Shown: positions 1 through 15,000 of the stretch, piece by piece | Layout of the letters: each line of letters begins with the position of its first letter | How positions within the stretch are numbered: position 1 is the stretch's first letter | DNA from: Rhynchopus euleeides | Taxonomy: Eukaryota > Euglenozoa > Diplonemea > Diplonemida > Diplonemidae | Reading direction: 5' to 3' | DNA length: 64,000 bases | Assembly (NCBI GenBank): GCA_963210315.1 | Contig: OY723293.1 | Coordinates: forward strand, 248,001 to 312,000 | Position numbers and translations under genes: made by a program | Notes under the pieces: model-generated | Seen by the model: the letters and a program-made list of their open reading frames with translations, nothing else | Databases searched by the model: none | What the model was told of the DNA's origin: nothing

Positions 1-3000
1 TTGCGCGCACGGTCCGCCTGCACCGCCTCCTCGTGGTCGCCCCACCCGTCCTGCATCACGTTGCCTGCTGCCAGGTTGTCGCAGGTGACAAACTCTTCGT
101 CGTTGGAGTATGCATCCGACTCTTCGGACTCAGCCTGCTCTTCATTGGCCTGGGTCGTGTCAGGCTTCTCAGGGAGTGGCTTGCCGGATGTGAGGGCGTA
201 GATCTGCGCGAGCTGTCCGTCTTCGTCGTTGGCATCCAGCCCGATGCTGTGGCGGCGCTCCCGCCGCACCTTCAGGGTCTTCACCGCCTTGACGCTGCGC
301 AGCTTCTTCTTCAGCGCCGCAATCAGCGCCACGAACCCCGGGATCACCAGCACAAACACAGGGACAATCATCCACATCTGGAAGACCTGGTACTGGTTCC
401 ACCCTGTGGCACAGCTGAACCCGCCGAAGTTGGTGCCCGGCCCTGCTGCCCGCTCCTGCGTGTTCAGGAAGCCCGCCACCATCGCCTTTACTTTCGTCTG
501 TGAGAGGGCAGGGCAGGGTGGCTCGGACATAGAGCGGCAGCCACATACCTGGAACTCGCGCATGAGTGTTGCTGTCTGCAGGTAGTTCATCAGGATTTTA
601 ATGATGATCGAAAGGCGCGATTTTTGCTGTGTGTGGGTGTGGGTGGTGTGGCTTCAGCGCGGCAATAATGAACCCTCCCACGCCCCACCACACCCCGCAG
701 TGGCTTGCTTCGTGTCGAGCGCACCGAGCGGAGCCTGATGCCATCTGCATGACACATGAGCTGGCACATCCCTAGACAAAGTGGCAGGCAACCCGAGCCA
801 CATCACAACAGTGCATACCTTGCCACCACCCGCAAGGTTCGCCTTCACCATCACCACGACGACAACAAGCATCCCGACTGTAAAGGCCACCACAACAAGG
901 ATGGACTGCATGAGTGCTGGGCATTGCGTGCAGGTGTCCCCACTCTTCCCCCAGTTGGGCTTGCACACAGCACACACGGGGCCAGTTGTGCCCTCCACAC
1001 ACAGGTTGTCCCCTGCAAGCCTGCGGTCGCCGCGGTCACAGTTACCCGCCTTGCAGGCGTAGAACTGAATGTTCTCCTCCGACGACCGCCAGAACCCAGC
1101 CTGAGCCCGCAGGAAGATAGTGCCATCGCACGTCGCACCGTCAGGACACGGCTCACACCGCGTGGTGAAGTTCAGAGCAAACTGCGGGTTCTCCGCAGTC
1201 GACGGGCACCTCGTCTGGTTGAGGAAATGCGACACCGGCGGGAGGAAGCCATAGAGGCGCTGCTTGATGCTGTAGGTCAGCTTATACACCACACCGTGCC
1301 ACACCCCACGCACCAGCAGGGATTTGAACTCCGCCTTCGCCGCAGAGGTGATGGCGCGCGACGCAAGCCCCTCCAGCTGCCTCGCCCCTGCCGTGTGGTA
1401 TGGCGGGTCCATGTCGGCCTCCCGGGCGCGGTTCTCCGCCATCTTGGCCTGATCCACCCTGCCCCCGAGGTCGCCGGGCAGGAAGGACATCAGCGGATAG
1501 GCACACCGCCCGATCTTCTGCCCTACGGTGCCGTCACTACACCCACCCACCTGATCGCCCGGCGCACACACCGCACGGCACACCTCACCTGCCGCCGTCG
1601 CAGCGGGCTTGGTGCTGGTGCGCGTGGGCACACCTGTCGGGATGAGGTAATCATCTGCATCTGTCAGCCCCTCATGCACCTTCGCCTCCCACCGCTCCGT
1701 CTTCGGGATACCCTCCACAAGGCGCCTCGCCCTGCCTGGCAGTGTGACCAGCTCGTAGGCGACGATCACCACCTCCACCGTGATGGCCTCCGGCAGGTCC
1801 GCGTCGCTGAGGGGGTTCCCCGCGATGTCCTTCACAGCAACGGATGGGGGCGGCGTCAGCTGCATCCCCTCCGTGATGAGGGAGGGGGGCACCTCGCCGA
1901 ACTCAAAGGCGTACGGCTTGTTGACCCTCACGAAGAGGCGCAGCGCGGTCCACCCCAGCGGCACGTTCTTGCTGTTGACGGCTGTGGTGGAGAAGTTGAG
2001 CAGGTATGTCCCTGTCACGGGCAGGGCGATGGAGAAGTCCTGAATCCTCACCATCCCGCTCTCCGTCCACGCCGCCTTTGTCCCGTTGATGACGGACGCG
2101 GTGCAGTTTGCACCGCGGATCTCATCACACTGCTCCTGGATCAGCACATCCCCCTTCCGGGCGACCTGCCGCGTCTCAGTCTTCGGAGGGAGCACCGTCA
2201 CCGTGATCTCTATCTCGCTGGCATACGCGGGGTCGAACCCCATCCCTTCATACAGGTCACCGCCGCCGTCATCCTTCAGCACGATGTGAATCTCCCCCAC
2301 ATGCACCAGGGCGTCGGTGCGGTAGCACCGCTTCGGAAGCGGGGATGTGTCCGACGCATCGGCAGGGCAGGGGTACGACGTGTCCTGCACGGTGCCATTC
2401 AGCAGGGGGCAGGTCGAGGTCTGCCCGCATCCCACTACAATCCCGATGGCGTAGGGTATCGGCTTCTTCATCTGGAAGGGTATGGGCGCCGAGGTGAAGT
2501 CCACATTGTTTCTATCGACAAGCTGCAGGCCGAACGACCCGGATGTCACGGCGAGCGTGTCGGCGGAGCGCGCCCCGTCAGCCCCATCCTCATCCACCCC
2601 GTCGCTGCCGCCATCCTGGTCTGCGAGGTCGGCATCGGTGAGGATGTCAGCGCCCTCGCTGCTGTCGTCGTCAGAGAGTGTGTCAGCCTCCCTCGACGCC
2701 GCGAGGGTCGGGAGGGAGGCAAGCGCTGTGCAGGTGTCGAGATACTTCACAGTCAGCTGCTGCCCCGCAAGGTTAACCTGCAGCTGCCTCTGCGGCTGGA
2801 AGTCCCACCCCTTCAGCGTGATGGCACTCCCCCCAGACGTGAGTGCCCACGTGGGGTAGGTGCTGCAAAGGGTGACGGTGCAGCTGCAATCCGGCGCACG
2901 GAGGGGCTTCGACCACAGCGGCTGGAGCTCTGGGCTGCTGATGCTGAAGCGCATGCGGTACTTCACACTGGGGTCCCCACGGAAGAAGATGTCGGTGAAA

Positions 3001-6000
3001 ATTGCACGCCCGCTCACCACAGGGGCGGAGTCGCCCTTCACGCGGGTGCACTGCTCCTCCCACATGGCATTCGACAGGCTGCTGGGGCGGGTGCCGTGGC
3101 AGAAGGGGCCGTAGGTGGCCCCGTACACCTTGGGGCCATCCGCGAGATCCGCTTCGGAGAAGGTGAAGCCAGGCATGCACCCCCCCAGGGGGTGGGTGTC
3201 CTGCGTCTCGAAGTCGAACAGCCTCTGGATCTGCAGGGTGCCCTTCCTGCAGAGCGGCACCACCTGCACCCTCACCACGGGGGGGATGTCGAAGTGGGTC
3301 ACCGTGTTCCCCGACACGTCGGCAACGCGCACGACGGGTTGTGTGTCGAGCTTCGTCTTCGACGTCGTGAACAGCGAGTAGTGGTCTGTGGGGAGCCCTG
3401 TCTGCGGGTCGATGTCACCGGTTGTCAGGAACTCCAGCCGGTGCGGAGCACCGGGCGTCATCTCGATCACAAAGGAGGTCCTCACGGTGAACGCCGATGC
3501 GGGTCGTGCCGGGCGTCGCAGCCGGCAGGGCACGCCCTTCTCCGGCACACACTCATCAGGCGCGGTGCTGCCCCCGCTGGCAGAGCCGATGCCCCCCCAG
3601 TTTGCAGCATCCGAGGCTCCGAGGGTGGCGGTGGCAGTCGTGCCTACTGCAGCGGTGTCTGTGAGGCTAACTGTGCCTGAGAGGGTCTTCGACACAAACA
3701 GCAGCGACGGCGTGCGGGTTGCGGTGGGCGTCGACTCGTTGACACCCAGGGGGATCTCTGTCGCGGTGGCGGAGGCGGTGCCCGACAGCGACACGGTGTC
3801 TGTGGACACGCAGCCTGCTGCGAGGGCTGCCCAGCCCGGCCCGGCCTCTGCGAGCTGGCAGGTGCCGCGCAGCAAGAGGCACCGCCCCGTGGCGCTGTGG
3901 TAGTTCGCTGCGGTAGCTTCGGACGACTCGAGGTCCTCCTGGCAGGCGGTCTGTGTGGCTGCTGCGGTCTCATTGAGGGTCTCGCACAGCCCCGCCTGCT
4001 GCAGCAGGATCGCGTCGCCCACAACGCAGAGCCCGCTGATGTTGAATGCCGTGTCGATGTCGAGGGTGTGGGTGCGCGACTCCGTCATCGATATGGTCTT
4101 CTGGTCCTGGAAGGTGCAGATGTAGGAGTCTGCGCCGCAGGGCTGCACAATGCGGCACCCGGTGCCCTCAACCCACACACAGCTGCGCGACGACGCCGCA
4201 TTGCACGCCGCCTGCGTGTAGCAGTTGCAGTTCTTCTGGCAGCTCGACCCATCCGGCTCCCCATCGCACACACTGTTGAGGCTGCAGTTGAGGGGGTAGT
4301 TGCAGAAGTCCTGTGCGCTCACCTGGTGCGCCGTGTGGTTGAGGTTTATCACCGTCACCCCAGAAGCGTCCGGCGCGCCTGGCGTGCCCGCCGCTGGGGA
4401 CTGCACCAGCATGTCGGTGGGCAGCGGCTCGTTGAGGTCTGTGGAGAGCGTGAAAGCGAACAGCCCCGTGAGGGGCAGCTCTGCCTGCAGCCCTGAGAAG
4501 GTCAGTTTGGCGTTGTCGAAGGAGAGGTGGAGCGGCTTGGTGATGAGGGGTAGGCGGGTGCGGATGTACGCCGTGCGTGTCTCGGTGTCCCAGTGCCGGA
4601 TCCAGTTCCCCGCAGAGTCGTGCAGCGATGCGGTGATGGGGTCCAGCGTCACGATTTGCTGCGACGGGTATTTATACCGCCCCGTGTCCACCACCGCACG
4701 CATGGAGTCCACCACGTCGATGTATGTGTAGTTCAGCGCCAAAGCGGTGTACAGCTCGTTCGCCATCATGTCCGCAGTGTAGGTGATCTCCAGCGGTGCA
4801 GTCCGGGGGCCCACCTTCGCCCTCAGAGGGCACAGCATGGTGCATGTGTCGATGAAGACGGTTTTTATCGGAGGGTCGCTGCCGAAGCGGCAGAACATCG
4901 CGTCCTGCTCCTCCTGGCGGAAGCCCCACCCCTTCACCGTCACCACCATGCTGCCGAGCTGGCCGTTGTCAGGCCGGATGGCGTAGATGGGGTCGTTGTT
5001 TGTGGGATGGCACTCTGCGACATTGATGGGCAGGCTCTCGATCGAGCCCGCAATGCCCTCAGCAGAGAAGCGCAGGGTGTAGTTGTACCCCTGTGCACCC
5101 GCCATGATGCGCAGCTTCTTGAAGGACACCACCCCAGCGCTGAACTCGTAGTCCGCCGGCAGGTGTCCCTGCATGGTGGGGAAGGGCAGCGCGTTTGTGC
5201 CATCCGGTGCTGCACTGTAGTATTTACAGCTAGCCCACTGGCAAGGCGGGACGTCGTCGAACTCCAGCACCGGCAGCTTCTGCTTCTCGTTCAGGTGTAG
5301 CGACACTGCAACCTTACCCGAGGCATCCGCCACCACGTTGCCCGTGATGTCGGAGAACTTCAGTACGGGCTGTATTATCAGTTTCTCCTTGTTCGACATG
5401 AAGGTTGTCGGTGGTGTCACAAACGACAGCCGCGTCGCCACCGCCGTGATGACAAACTTGAAGGAGATCGGCTTGATGGCCTGTGTGTCGTTCAGCATCA
5501 CGACGTCGCTGGGGTCAATCGGAGGGGGGTCAAACTTCACAACAAGCTCGTACATGCCTGCCCCGGGGTAGCGCAGGTGCAGGTCGCCGAAGGTGACCTG
5601 CCCCGACTCGATTGGCTTCGACGCGGTCCCCAGCAGCACGTCGTACTGCACACCCATGGGGGAGGGGGCCCACTTGCTCAGCTCCAGCGTCACATTCCCA
5701 CCCCTCACGAGGTCGTCGCGGATCCCCACAAAGGTGCCTGCCGAGTCTTTGAAGATCACTGTAAGGTTCTTCAACTTCGTCACCATGCCGGACGTCTCTG
5801 TGTAGTAGTCGACATCCGACACGGGTACAAAGTCCGGGCACCCTGCTGGCTGGAAGCACGTCTTGACGGACTGCGACATGCTCTTCGGTTTCCCGATGAT
5901 ATAGTAGGGCACGTTGGACTGCGAGAACTTCTGACCGTCCATCGACACCTCGACAGTGGTCTGCAGGGGCGTGGTCCGCGCCGGCTGCTCGCACATCATC

Positions 6001-9000
6001 GACATGGTGGAGAGCCACGTGCCCTTGGTGACAACACCCGCCACCTGGCACGCCACATAGTCGGAGTTGAGGAAGCCCGACCCCTGCAGTGTGATGGGCT
6101 CCGTCGGCACCAGCAGCCCCCTGTCCGGCGTGACGCTGAAGACCAGGGGGAGCGAGATGTGCCGCACCAGGATTCCGTTGTCGGTGAAGCGCTCGTTGGT
6201 GCCAAAGGAGACCTCCAGGGGCACGTCCTTGCAGGCGTCGTAGGTCGGCACCTTCGGGGCCTTGCACTGAATGGTCGTGTCGTTGATGAAGGTGGCAGAG
6301 GCCGCACCCGACACCACCACGTCCCCAAACTTGCAGTAGGGGGGGAGGGAGGGGAAGCCCTTGCCCCGCACAATCACAATCGTCCCGCCGGTTCCGTCTA
6401 CCAGGTTGGGCCCAGCCGAGGACACGTCGTAGAGGTTGAGCTGGACAACCTGCAGGCGGGGGAGCTTCAGCACAAGGTAGAGCACGCGGGAGGAGGCGTC
6501 CACTGCAGCACCCACGGCAGACTGGTAGGAGGTGATGACGTTCTCGTAGTTCATCAGGTAGCGCGGCGGTTCTGGAGAGAAGTCCTTCGCGTAGAACTTC
6601 CTGATGAAGCTCGGCGTGCTGTTGCGCATCCCCAGGTAGATGTGCTCGCGCCTGTCGTCGGTGATGTCGTCCCCGCTGCTGGAGGGGCTCGGGTTGTCGA
6701 ACACCATGAACCCGATACCCTGCTGCTGGTCGGTCCACGACTCGCCTGCCACCTCGGATACGACAAACCGCGACGTGTCTTTGATGTCATCGATGTTGAC
6801 GCGGCCCAGCAGCACGCTGCGCAGCTTGCTGCTCTTGCTGTATGCCTGTATGGCAAGGAACAGCCACCCGTTCGCCACATGATGTTGGTAGATGCGCTCG
6901 CAAGGGAGCTGCCGGCACATCCCCGGTGTGAAGGTGAACACGAGGCGCAGGGTGTCCAGCGCCAGCCCGTCCTCCTCCGTGCGGACATGGGAGTCCTCGT
7001 TTGCGAAGGTTGTCGGGACGAACACCTTTGCAATGCGGACACGGTCGTTCCGGGAGCCCATGATGAGCACGTAAGGCGAGTGCTTGTTGGTGTCCACCAT
7101 CCGCATTGTGTGTAGTGTGTCAAGTGAGTGCAGGGCGAGCGATGTGTCCAGATGCTCGGATCCCCCAGCACTCCAGTCGCTCACATTGAGAGTCACCTTC
7201 GTGACGTAGTTGTTAACGACAGGTGGTTCTGACGAATCAAACGCCTTGACCAGCACGTACAAGCATTCGTGGTAGGCATCGAACGCCAGGTCAACCACCT
7301 CCTGGTTGAGGGCTGTGCCATCGGTCTGGCGCCCGACAAAGTTGGCAAGTGCACGAGTGGAGACGGCTGAGGATCCAGAGGCGGCGCACTGGGCAGCCGG
7401 CTCAGCGTGTTCCTCGTCCCCTGCGATGTTGAACCACACGAGTGCCGAGCGTGTGTCACTGACCAGCGCAACATAGAGACGTTCGCCGTAGACCACAGCA
7501 CGCACGATGTCGGTACCGTAACCAAGCTTGGAGTAGAGATTGCACGTCGACACGTAGGTCCAGCTCAGCTCTGCAGATGTGCAGGACTTCTTCCACATGG
7601 ATACGTCGGTACCAGCCATGGCGTACATGTATGTGAGCCCCGTGCTGTCGCAAGGTGTGGTAGAGTTGACAATGACGATGTCCCCTGACACCCGTTCGTA
7701 CGTCTTGGTGGAGCGATCATCAGCGTTGACAATCAGGTTGCCAACAACGGACAGCTTGTTCTGTGTGACAGACACTGGGTCGAGGCAATCCTCCCCGCTG
7801 TAGCCATCTGCACACGATGCACATTCGCTGCCTTGCCAGTATCCAGTCTCTTCACTTGCAAAGCAGCTGCACGAACCTGTCTTGGCGTTGCAGGCGCCGT
7901 GCAGCGAGCACTGGCAGTCTTGCTTGCACTCTGCGCCCCAGTAGCCTTCAACGCAGTGAGAACAAGTGCTGCCAGCCCAGTAACCATCGACGTAGTCTGT
8001 ATTACAGTCGCAGTTCCCTGACTCGGTGTCGCAAATTCCATGGTCGGAGCACTGCTCTGGTGTGCAGTGCACGGCACACGAGCCGCTGTAGTAGTCAGTG
8101 TCGCACTCACAGGACCCGCTCTCGCTGCATGATCCGTGCTGCGAGCAGGTATCATCAGCATCACAGAAGATATTGCACTTGAAGCCGAAGTAATGATCCT
8201 GGCATTCGCCACAGTCCGCGCCCTGGTAGAAACCCTTCTCAGATGTCGAGTAGCATGTGCAAGCCCCTGTCTCACGGTCGCACCCGACGCTGTTCTCTGG
8301 CGAACACGTGCAGGGGATCTCGCAGTCCGTGCCGTAGAATCCAAACTCGCAGGCATCGCAGTAATACCCCTCGACATGGTCCCTGCAGAGGCACAATTTC
8401 TTGCACTCCGACACTGAGGTACACTCAGCCCCGTAGTGGGGGTTACACTCACCCAGTGCACACGTGGTCTGGTTGCACGCCGTGTCGCAGTGCACGCCAT
8501 AGTAGGCTGGCTCGCAGACACAGGCACCGGTGAGGGCATCGCAGGTCCCATGGGCACACGGCGTGGCATCGGACGCACAGCTCCTGAACACATTGCATGA
8601 CTTGCCGGTCCACCGCGTCTGGCATTCGCTGCAGAAACTGCCTGTCCAGTGCCCGTCGTCATCGTTATCCAGACACAGCCCGCTCGACCCAACCTGGAAA
8701 TGCCCCTTGGCAATGAAAGTGGCACTGAGGTTATACGTAGACGACTCCGAGAGACACGTCACACGCAGCGCCATGTAGTTCATGCCTGCGGGAACACGCC
8801 CGCCACACTTGTCATGGGTTGTGGCATACACCTCTGGCTGGTAGCACAGCGGTGTGACGAACATCGCGTCGTCAGAGGAGACACGCTGAACCACTGCTCC
8901 TGACGACCCCCCGATGAAGCTGAACATCTTGCTGATGGGCTTCTTGCAGATGTACCGCGCCTTGGCGATGGAAGCATAGTCTGACGCCGTGCTCGCCTTG

Positions 9001-12000
9001 TAGCTCTCGTACAGCTTGCTGGTGAAGATGTCTGAGCAGAACGCAGGCAGGCCCCGCACCTTGGCACCGCGTGCCTTCGTGTCATCCAGTGCGAGAACCG
9101 TGCACAGGCGGAGGACTGTGGTCTCCATGGGACTCCATGCCGAGGCATTGTTGGGGCCACCTGCAGCATTCCCTCCCATGCTGAGATCGGTGTAGGTGCA
9201 TTTGTCACACCCGTTGTCGAAGCAGTTGTAGTTGTCAAAGGGGCACGTGCCTTTGGTGTAGCATTCCTGCGACTTCTCCGCCTCAGTCTTGCACCCGAAG
9301 TGTGCCCCGTCTGCCTGCGGGCACGAACTCGACGCCCTGTGGTATCCTTCTTTTTGTTCGTACGTCGGCAGCCACCCTGCTGTGTCTGGGGTCCCGTCAC
9401 ACACTGTCGAGCAGGCTGGGCCTTGGGGCATGTGGTCATTGGGGTCTGGCCCTGCTCCGAAGGGGTCCTGCTGTGTCTGGGCACGCCTGTCGGTGGAGCA
9501 GTGGCAGCCGGACTGGCAGTCGGGCAGTGGGCACGTGGGAGGGTAACTGCTTTCTGTCATGTGAACCTCACGTGCTGGCCCGCACTCCGGGAACGGCACA
9601 GCGTGCTTCAGCAAGAACCCTTCCATCAGCGCTACCTTGATCGCCCTGTCGGATGTGTCTGCAGAATACCTAAACTTGAACTGAGGCTCGCAGTCCCCCA
9701 TGGAAGGACGCAGGCGGTATGCGAAATCCCCGCTGTTGGAATTCGTGCCTGACGACGTGTTGGCAGGCGCGTTGAAGCGGTTCCAGAAACACTGGCGAGA
9801 ACGCGTGGTACCCCCCACGTTGACGGTGGTGCCGAGGCCGTTGCACTGCGCCTCCGATCTTTCGCCCTCTGGACTGTAGCATGTTTTCGAGGTATCGAGG
9901 CTGCACGCGCTGTACTCCCACTTGCACACCGCATCAGCCTCACAGGCCACTTGTGTCGCCAGTGCAGAGCAGTTCGTCTCACGCTCCTGCCGCAGGTCCA
10001 TCCACACCTTGTCGCCGTGCGGGCATTCGTCCGATGATGCCAGCTGTGCACCTCTTATAAGCGACACGAGGAAGTCCAGTTCCGAAGCCTCGCCATCCAT
10101 GTCGAGCAGCGAGCCACCCTCAGCAGCGCACGCTGTCTGTGCCTCAGACTCGGTGACGCACGCATCTGCAACAATCTTGTAGCAGCGCCCACCGTTCTCT
10201 GTCCACCCATCGGGGCACGAAGCCATGATGGACACAGCCAAATCGCAATCACCTGTCCCGTTGAGTGTCGCCTCGTATGGCGTCTCGGGCGTGACGCCCA
10301 CAGCGTAGTACAGCGACTCGCCGAGCTGTGGGGCGGGCATCGGGTCCGGCTTCTCGACAGTCATGACCGTCATGAACACGCCTTGGAAGTCCTTGCAGAA
10401 GCGCCCCACGTAGCCTGTCTTGCACTGCCCGCACTGCGTCTCCTCTGACCAGTACCCCAGGTTCTCGTTGCTGGCGCATTCGCAGTCCTCCGGGGCATCG
10501 CCGCAGAACCCATGCCCGTTGCAGCACCCGGTGAACCCCTCCAGCACCAGCTTGACTGACTTCAGGGACCCTGCGTTTGCGACGTACACAAAAGCGAACT
10601 GGGTGCTGCCGCGCGGGACCTGGACCCTGCAGATGCCTGCAGACGCTTCAGGATTCCACTCCTCCGTTCCGGAGCACGACACCACCACATCGGACAGCCC
10701 TGCCTGGTAGTTGGCGTAGGTTGACATGTCGCGCACCACCGAGCCCTCCCGGAACTTGGGCAGCAGACGCACCTCCACGGCACCCAGGTCACCCAGCAGG
10801 CCTGACTCCACCTCGACAGCCACGCTGAACGTTGAATACGCAAGCACGAAGAAGGGCCCGTGCGTCTTCGAGGCGTAGCTCCCCAGCTCGTAGCTGTGCT
10901 CGTTGGTGGTGAGGGGGGCGGCGAGGGTGCAGTTCATCCCAAACCTGCCGCGCTCCGGGCGGCACGTGTTGCACAGACGCCCAACAAATCCGTACAGCGG
11001 CTCCCCGTCGGAGTCGACCGGGCAGTCGCAGCGCTGGTCCTCGACGTTGAGCGTCCCCCACAGGTGCGAGGGGAGGTCGGTGAGCTCGCACCTGTCGGTA
11101 CAGGTTGGGCCAAAGTACCCCGCAGAGCAGTCGAGGCACTCAGGGCCTGACCAGAAGCCCATCTGCTCGTTGCTGTCGCATTCGCAGATGCCGGACACCG
11201 CCTGCTCGCGCACAGACGCGCATGCGTCGACATCGGCGATGCGGCAACGCCCCACTCCTGTTGCACCCCGTAGGCAGACGTACCCATCGAGGCAGGTGCA
11301 GAAGTAGAGGGTGTTGGGGTAGGAGAAGGCAGCGCACCCACCGTTTGCGCTTGCGCTGTTGCACCCCGCAACCAAGCCATGGCCCTGCAGACACAGGCGG
11401 TATTGGTAGTCACACACGTAACCCGGGTCGCATCTGCACCGCCCCCCAAACTCAACAGCATTCGCAGTGCAGGTGCAGTCGGTGCAGTCGGTGTCACACC
11501 CAACAGTCTGGATTTCGGGCTGTGCGAGAGGGAGGCAGGTTCGCGTCTCCTCCTCGCACCGGTACTGCGGCCGGCATTGGCACAGCTGTGTGGTGGGGTC
11601 GGGGAAGACGATGTGAGACGGGCCGGAGCACCGCGACATGCAGAGACCCATGTCTGCAGAACACTCGTGGCCCCAGTCGCAGAAGCACGCCCAGTCACCG
11701 CGGAACCGCACCACCCGTGCACGGGGGTCGGCACAGACGCCACCGGGGCGCAGCGTAAAGTACGCCTCCAGTGGGATGGCGGGGGAGGGCACCAGGTCAC
11801 CGAAGGTGTTCATCACACCGGAGCACCACCCATTGCCGCACTGGGGCAGACACTTGCCTGAGCGGCAGAAGAAGGCACCGCCGCATTCACACCATGGGCC
11901 GTTGCGCACAGCGTTTTCAGCACAGCCGCCGTCGCCTCTGGGGGTGCTGCCGCAAGCCCCATCCCCGTTGAAGGGGTGGCACATCCCGTCGTTGCCTGTC

Positions 12001-15000
12001 CCGTTGACACCGCAGGTGTATTCTGCTTCACACAGGCACACCCCACCGGCAACAGCCGCAAACTCGACACACCCGCCGGCAAGTGTGGGCGGCTGGCCAC
12101 ACAGGCCAGTGGAGCTGTCCACCCGGCCGCAGTAACCCCCACTGTCGCACACAGCCCCGGCAGTGCAGCGGCACATGCCATGGAAGTCGATGTATGTGCT
12201 GTTCGAGATGCAGTGCACCCCACACACCGCCACCGCCCCACACTGGCCCCCGACAGGTTCCTCACAGGCCACGATGGGGAGGTACTGCAGGGGTGCGCCC
12301 ACCGCACCCACGCACATGCCCATCGAGCAGCGCATCGACGCATCGCACCTGCACAGAGAACCCTCGCGGTGCGCAGCCTCCGCACACAGGCACTCGGGGC
12401 GCGCCACCGTGTCGCAGCTGTCGCGGCACGCCCCGGTGCACATGCCTGTCAGGCCGTTGCACTCCTCGAAGCCACCGGGGCACACACACATCCCGGCATA
12501 CAGCATGACGTAGGCATTGGGGTCCAGGCACGGGTTGGCACCCTCCTTTGGAGCCCCCCCGCACTTCCCCGCGCCTGGCTCTGCAGGGCTGCACCCATCG
12601 GGGCCGCATGCCGCCGCGCCACCCACACACTCGCACAGCCCGTCCTGCACAAACGTGTTGCCGCCGCAACCCCCGGATGCGTCACCCCCGCACACACCCG
12701 ACAGCACGGAGGCGGCACGCAGCCGTTCCGGGGAGACACGGCGGAAGCAGCGCCCCCCATCGCACACACTGCCAGGCAGGCACTGGCACCGCCCTGCGGG
12801 CCCGATGGTGGTGCCCTGCGGGCACTCCTCCCCTGAGGGGGGGGCATACCCGCAGGCACGCAAGGCACGGCACACGCCGTGCATGCAGGAGGGGCGGGGT
12901 GGAGCGCAGCGGCACCACCCGTGCACCACCGCCATCTCCATGCCGCACACACCGCCAACCGCAACAGCGCCGCAGCGTGGCATGTCTGTCGCATCGCTGA
13001 GGGTGGCAGCGCCCCGCCCGGCAGCCTCCGCGATAGGCTTGCCACACACACCCTCCGACAGGTCCACCGTGCACAGCGCGCCGTAGTATGGGCAGGCGTA
13101 GCCCTGGGGGCAGGCGCACAGCACCACGCCTGAGGGGGTGGCGGAGGAGACACCGGGGGATTCGCAGAACCCCTTGCCCTGGGGCTCGTTGCAGAGGACA
13201 GAGGTCCCCTCTGGGTACAGCGGGGGGTAGCCCGACCCAGCCCCGAAGGGGACGTGGCACTCCACGGGCAGCGCCATGGGGGAGGTGAAGCGTGGCGGCA
13301 GCTCCGACAGGCCTGTCTGGTTGGCACCCACGACCTGGACATACAGCCCGGGGAGGGGGCTGATGGGTGGGCCTTCGAGCAGGCCCAGCAGCAGGGCGGA
13401 TTCCCTCGACTCGGGTGAGGGGACCAGCACGCAGGTGGTGCTGGGGGTGACGTGCACCGCCAGGCTTCGCGTGAGGTTCATCAGCTGGATGCACACCGAG
13501 GGGGCCCCGCCGAGCTCCTCCAGCGCGGGGCCCCGTATGTCGACCGACACGAGCGGGGGGCGGTCCTGCTGCTGTGGGTAGGCGCACATCCCGCTGCCCA
13601 CCACCGAGGAGGGGCTGCCGCAGAGGCAGATGTCGCTGTCTGTGCAGCTGGTGATCGCCGTGTCACCCTCACCCGCATTGTAATACACCGTCCCACCCCC
13701 AGCCACGAAGCAGCCGCGGGGCGCGCCTGTGGCTGCCTTGAGGGGGGGCAGCTGCGCGGCGAAAGGCACTTCGATCACCAGAGCCCAGCCACGGCACTCC
13801 GCCTCAGTGATGGTGCGGTACCCCGCCCCGTCGCAGGTGCTTCTCGTGAGGGGCTCTGGCCTTGCCACGGCAGACCGCTGCCAGACGTCGCCCCCGCCGG
13901 ACAGGACAGATATGGGGCGCCAGGTGTCGCCGCGGCGCTGCTCCAGCAGAAGCGTGTCGGACTGCTCAGATGGGTCGCGCGTCTGCCCGATGCGGACGCA
14001 CCGCACGTTCACCTTCTGCTTGAAGAGGAATCCGATGAAGTCGCGCAGCGGCGGGGAGGGCTTGCCGGGGGACCACTTCCCCGACTTGCATGAGTAGCCT
14101 GCCTTCTCTGCGTAGTACCCCGAGTAGGCGATGTCGGAGTTGGGAGGGCAGTCGTCTGGCACGCCTCCCCAGCGGGACGCGATGACCGGGCCATACCTGC
14201 TGCCACCGCAGCACCCGCAGATGCTGGCGACGGTGCGGCTGGCGGGGGCGGATATCCCGAATGCGCGCAGCTGCGTGCGGCACTGCCCCTGCTGCACCAT
14301 GTCATCGCATGTGGACAGAGCGTGCTCCCCTGTCACATTGCTGTAGGGCCACGTGTCAGCACACGTCTCTGGAAGGATCGCATCGGGCAGCGAGGCCTCC
14401 AGCAGGGGGACCAGATTCTGCGAACACGCCATGTCGGAGTAGAGCCGCAGCGACCGCACCACCCACTTGTCGGGCACGGCGTTGAGGTTCGACACCCGCC
14501 ACTCCGTGGCGTGGTGCGCCCCCTCCAGGCTGCAGAGGCAGGCAAACCCGGAGCAGGGCGCGTCGCCGCCCCCGCTGGGCGGGGGGGCGTAGCTCCACTG
14601 CACCGCAACACCCGGCTGGACCGCTGCCCCCGGGACACCCGCAACGACACAGCCTCCTGATGCGCCAGGGATAGTGTCGAATCCGACAAACGGCGCATTG
14701 GGGTCGAGCATCGCTGCGACCGCCGCACCGCACGCCTCGGCGGATTGGATGTGGGCCAGCCCGAGCGCACCGCACGACATCCCACCACGCACCACCAGGG
14801 AGGACGGCCTCCTCAGCGCAAACATCCGCATGGCGGAGAAGAGGCACGCCTCGCAGGTCTTAGGGCACACCTCACGAACCAGCAGGTCCCCTGTGTAGAA
14901 CGCATCGACGGAGGCAAGGCTGGCCCCGCAGGACGCCTTGAGGGCATCGCAGGTGAGAGGGGCTACCAAATCACTTAACACGCCGCGGGGGTCGTCTTCG

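Noticed and set aside
756-3680. 974-aa plus-strand ORF opposite the giant gene
   Set aside because: It lies antisense to a strongly supported multi-domain coding frame. The product is Arg/His/Pro/Gly-rich with no domains, as expected from antisense of GC-rich codons. The same applies to 5577-7115 and 13452-14093 (+).
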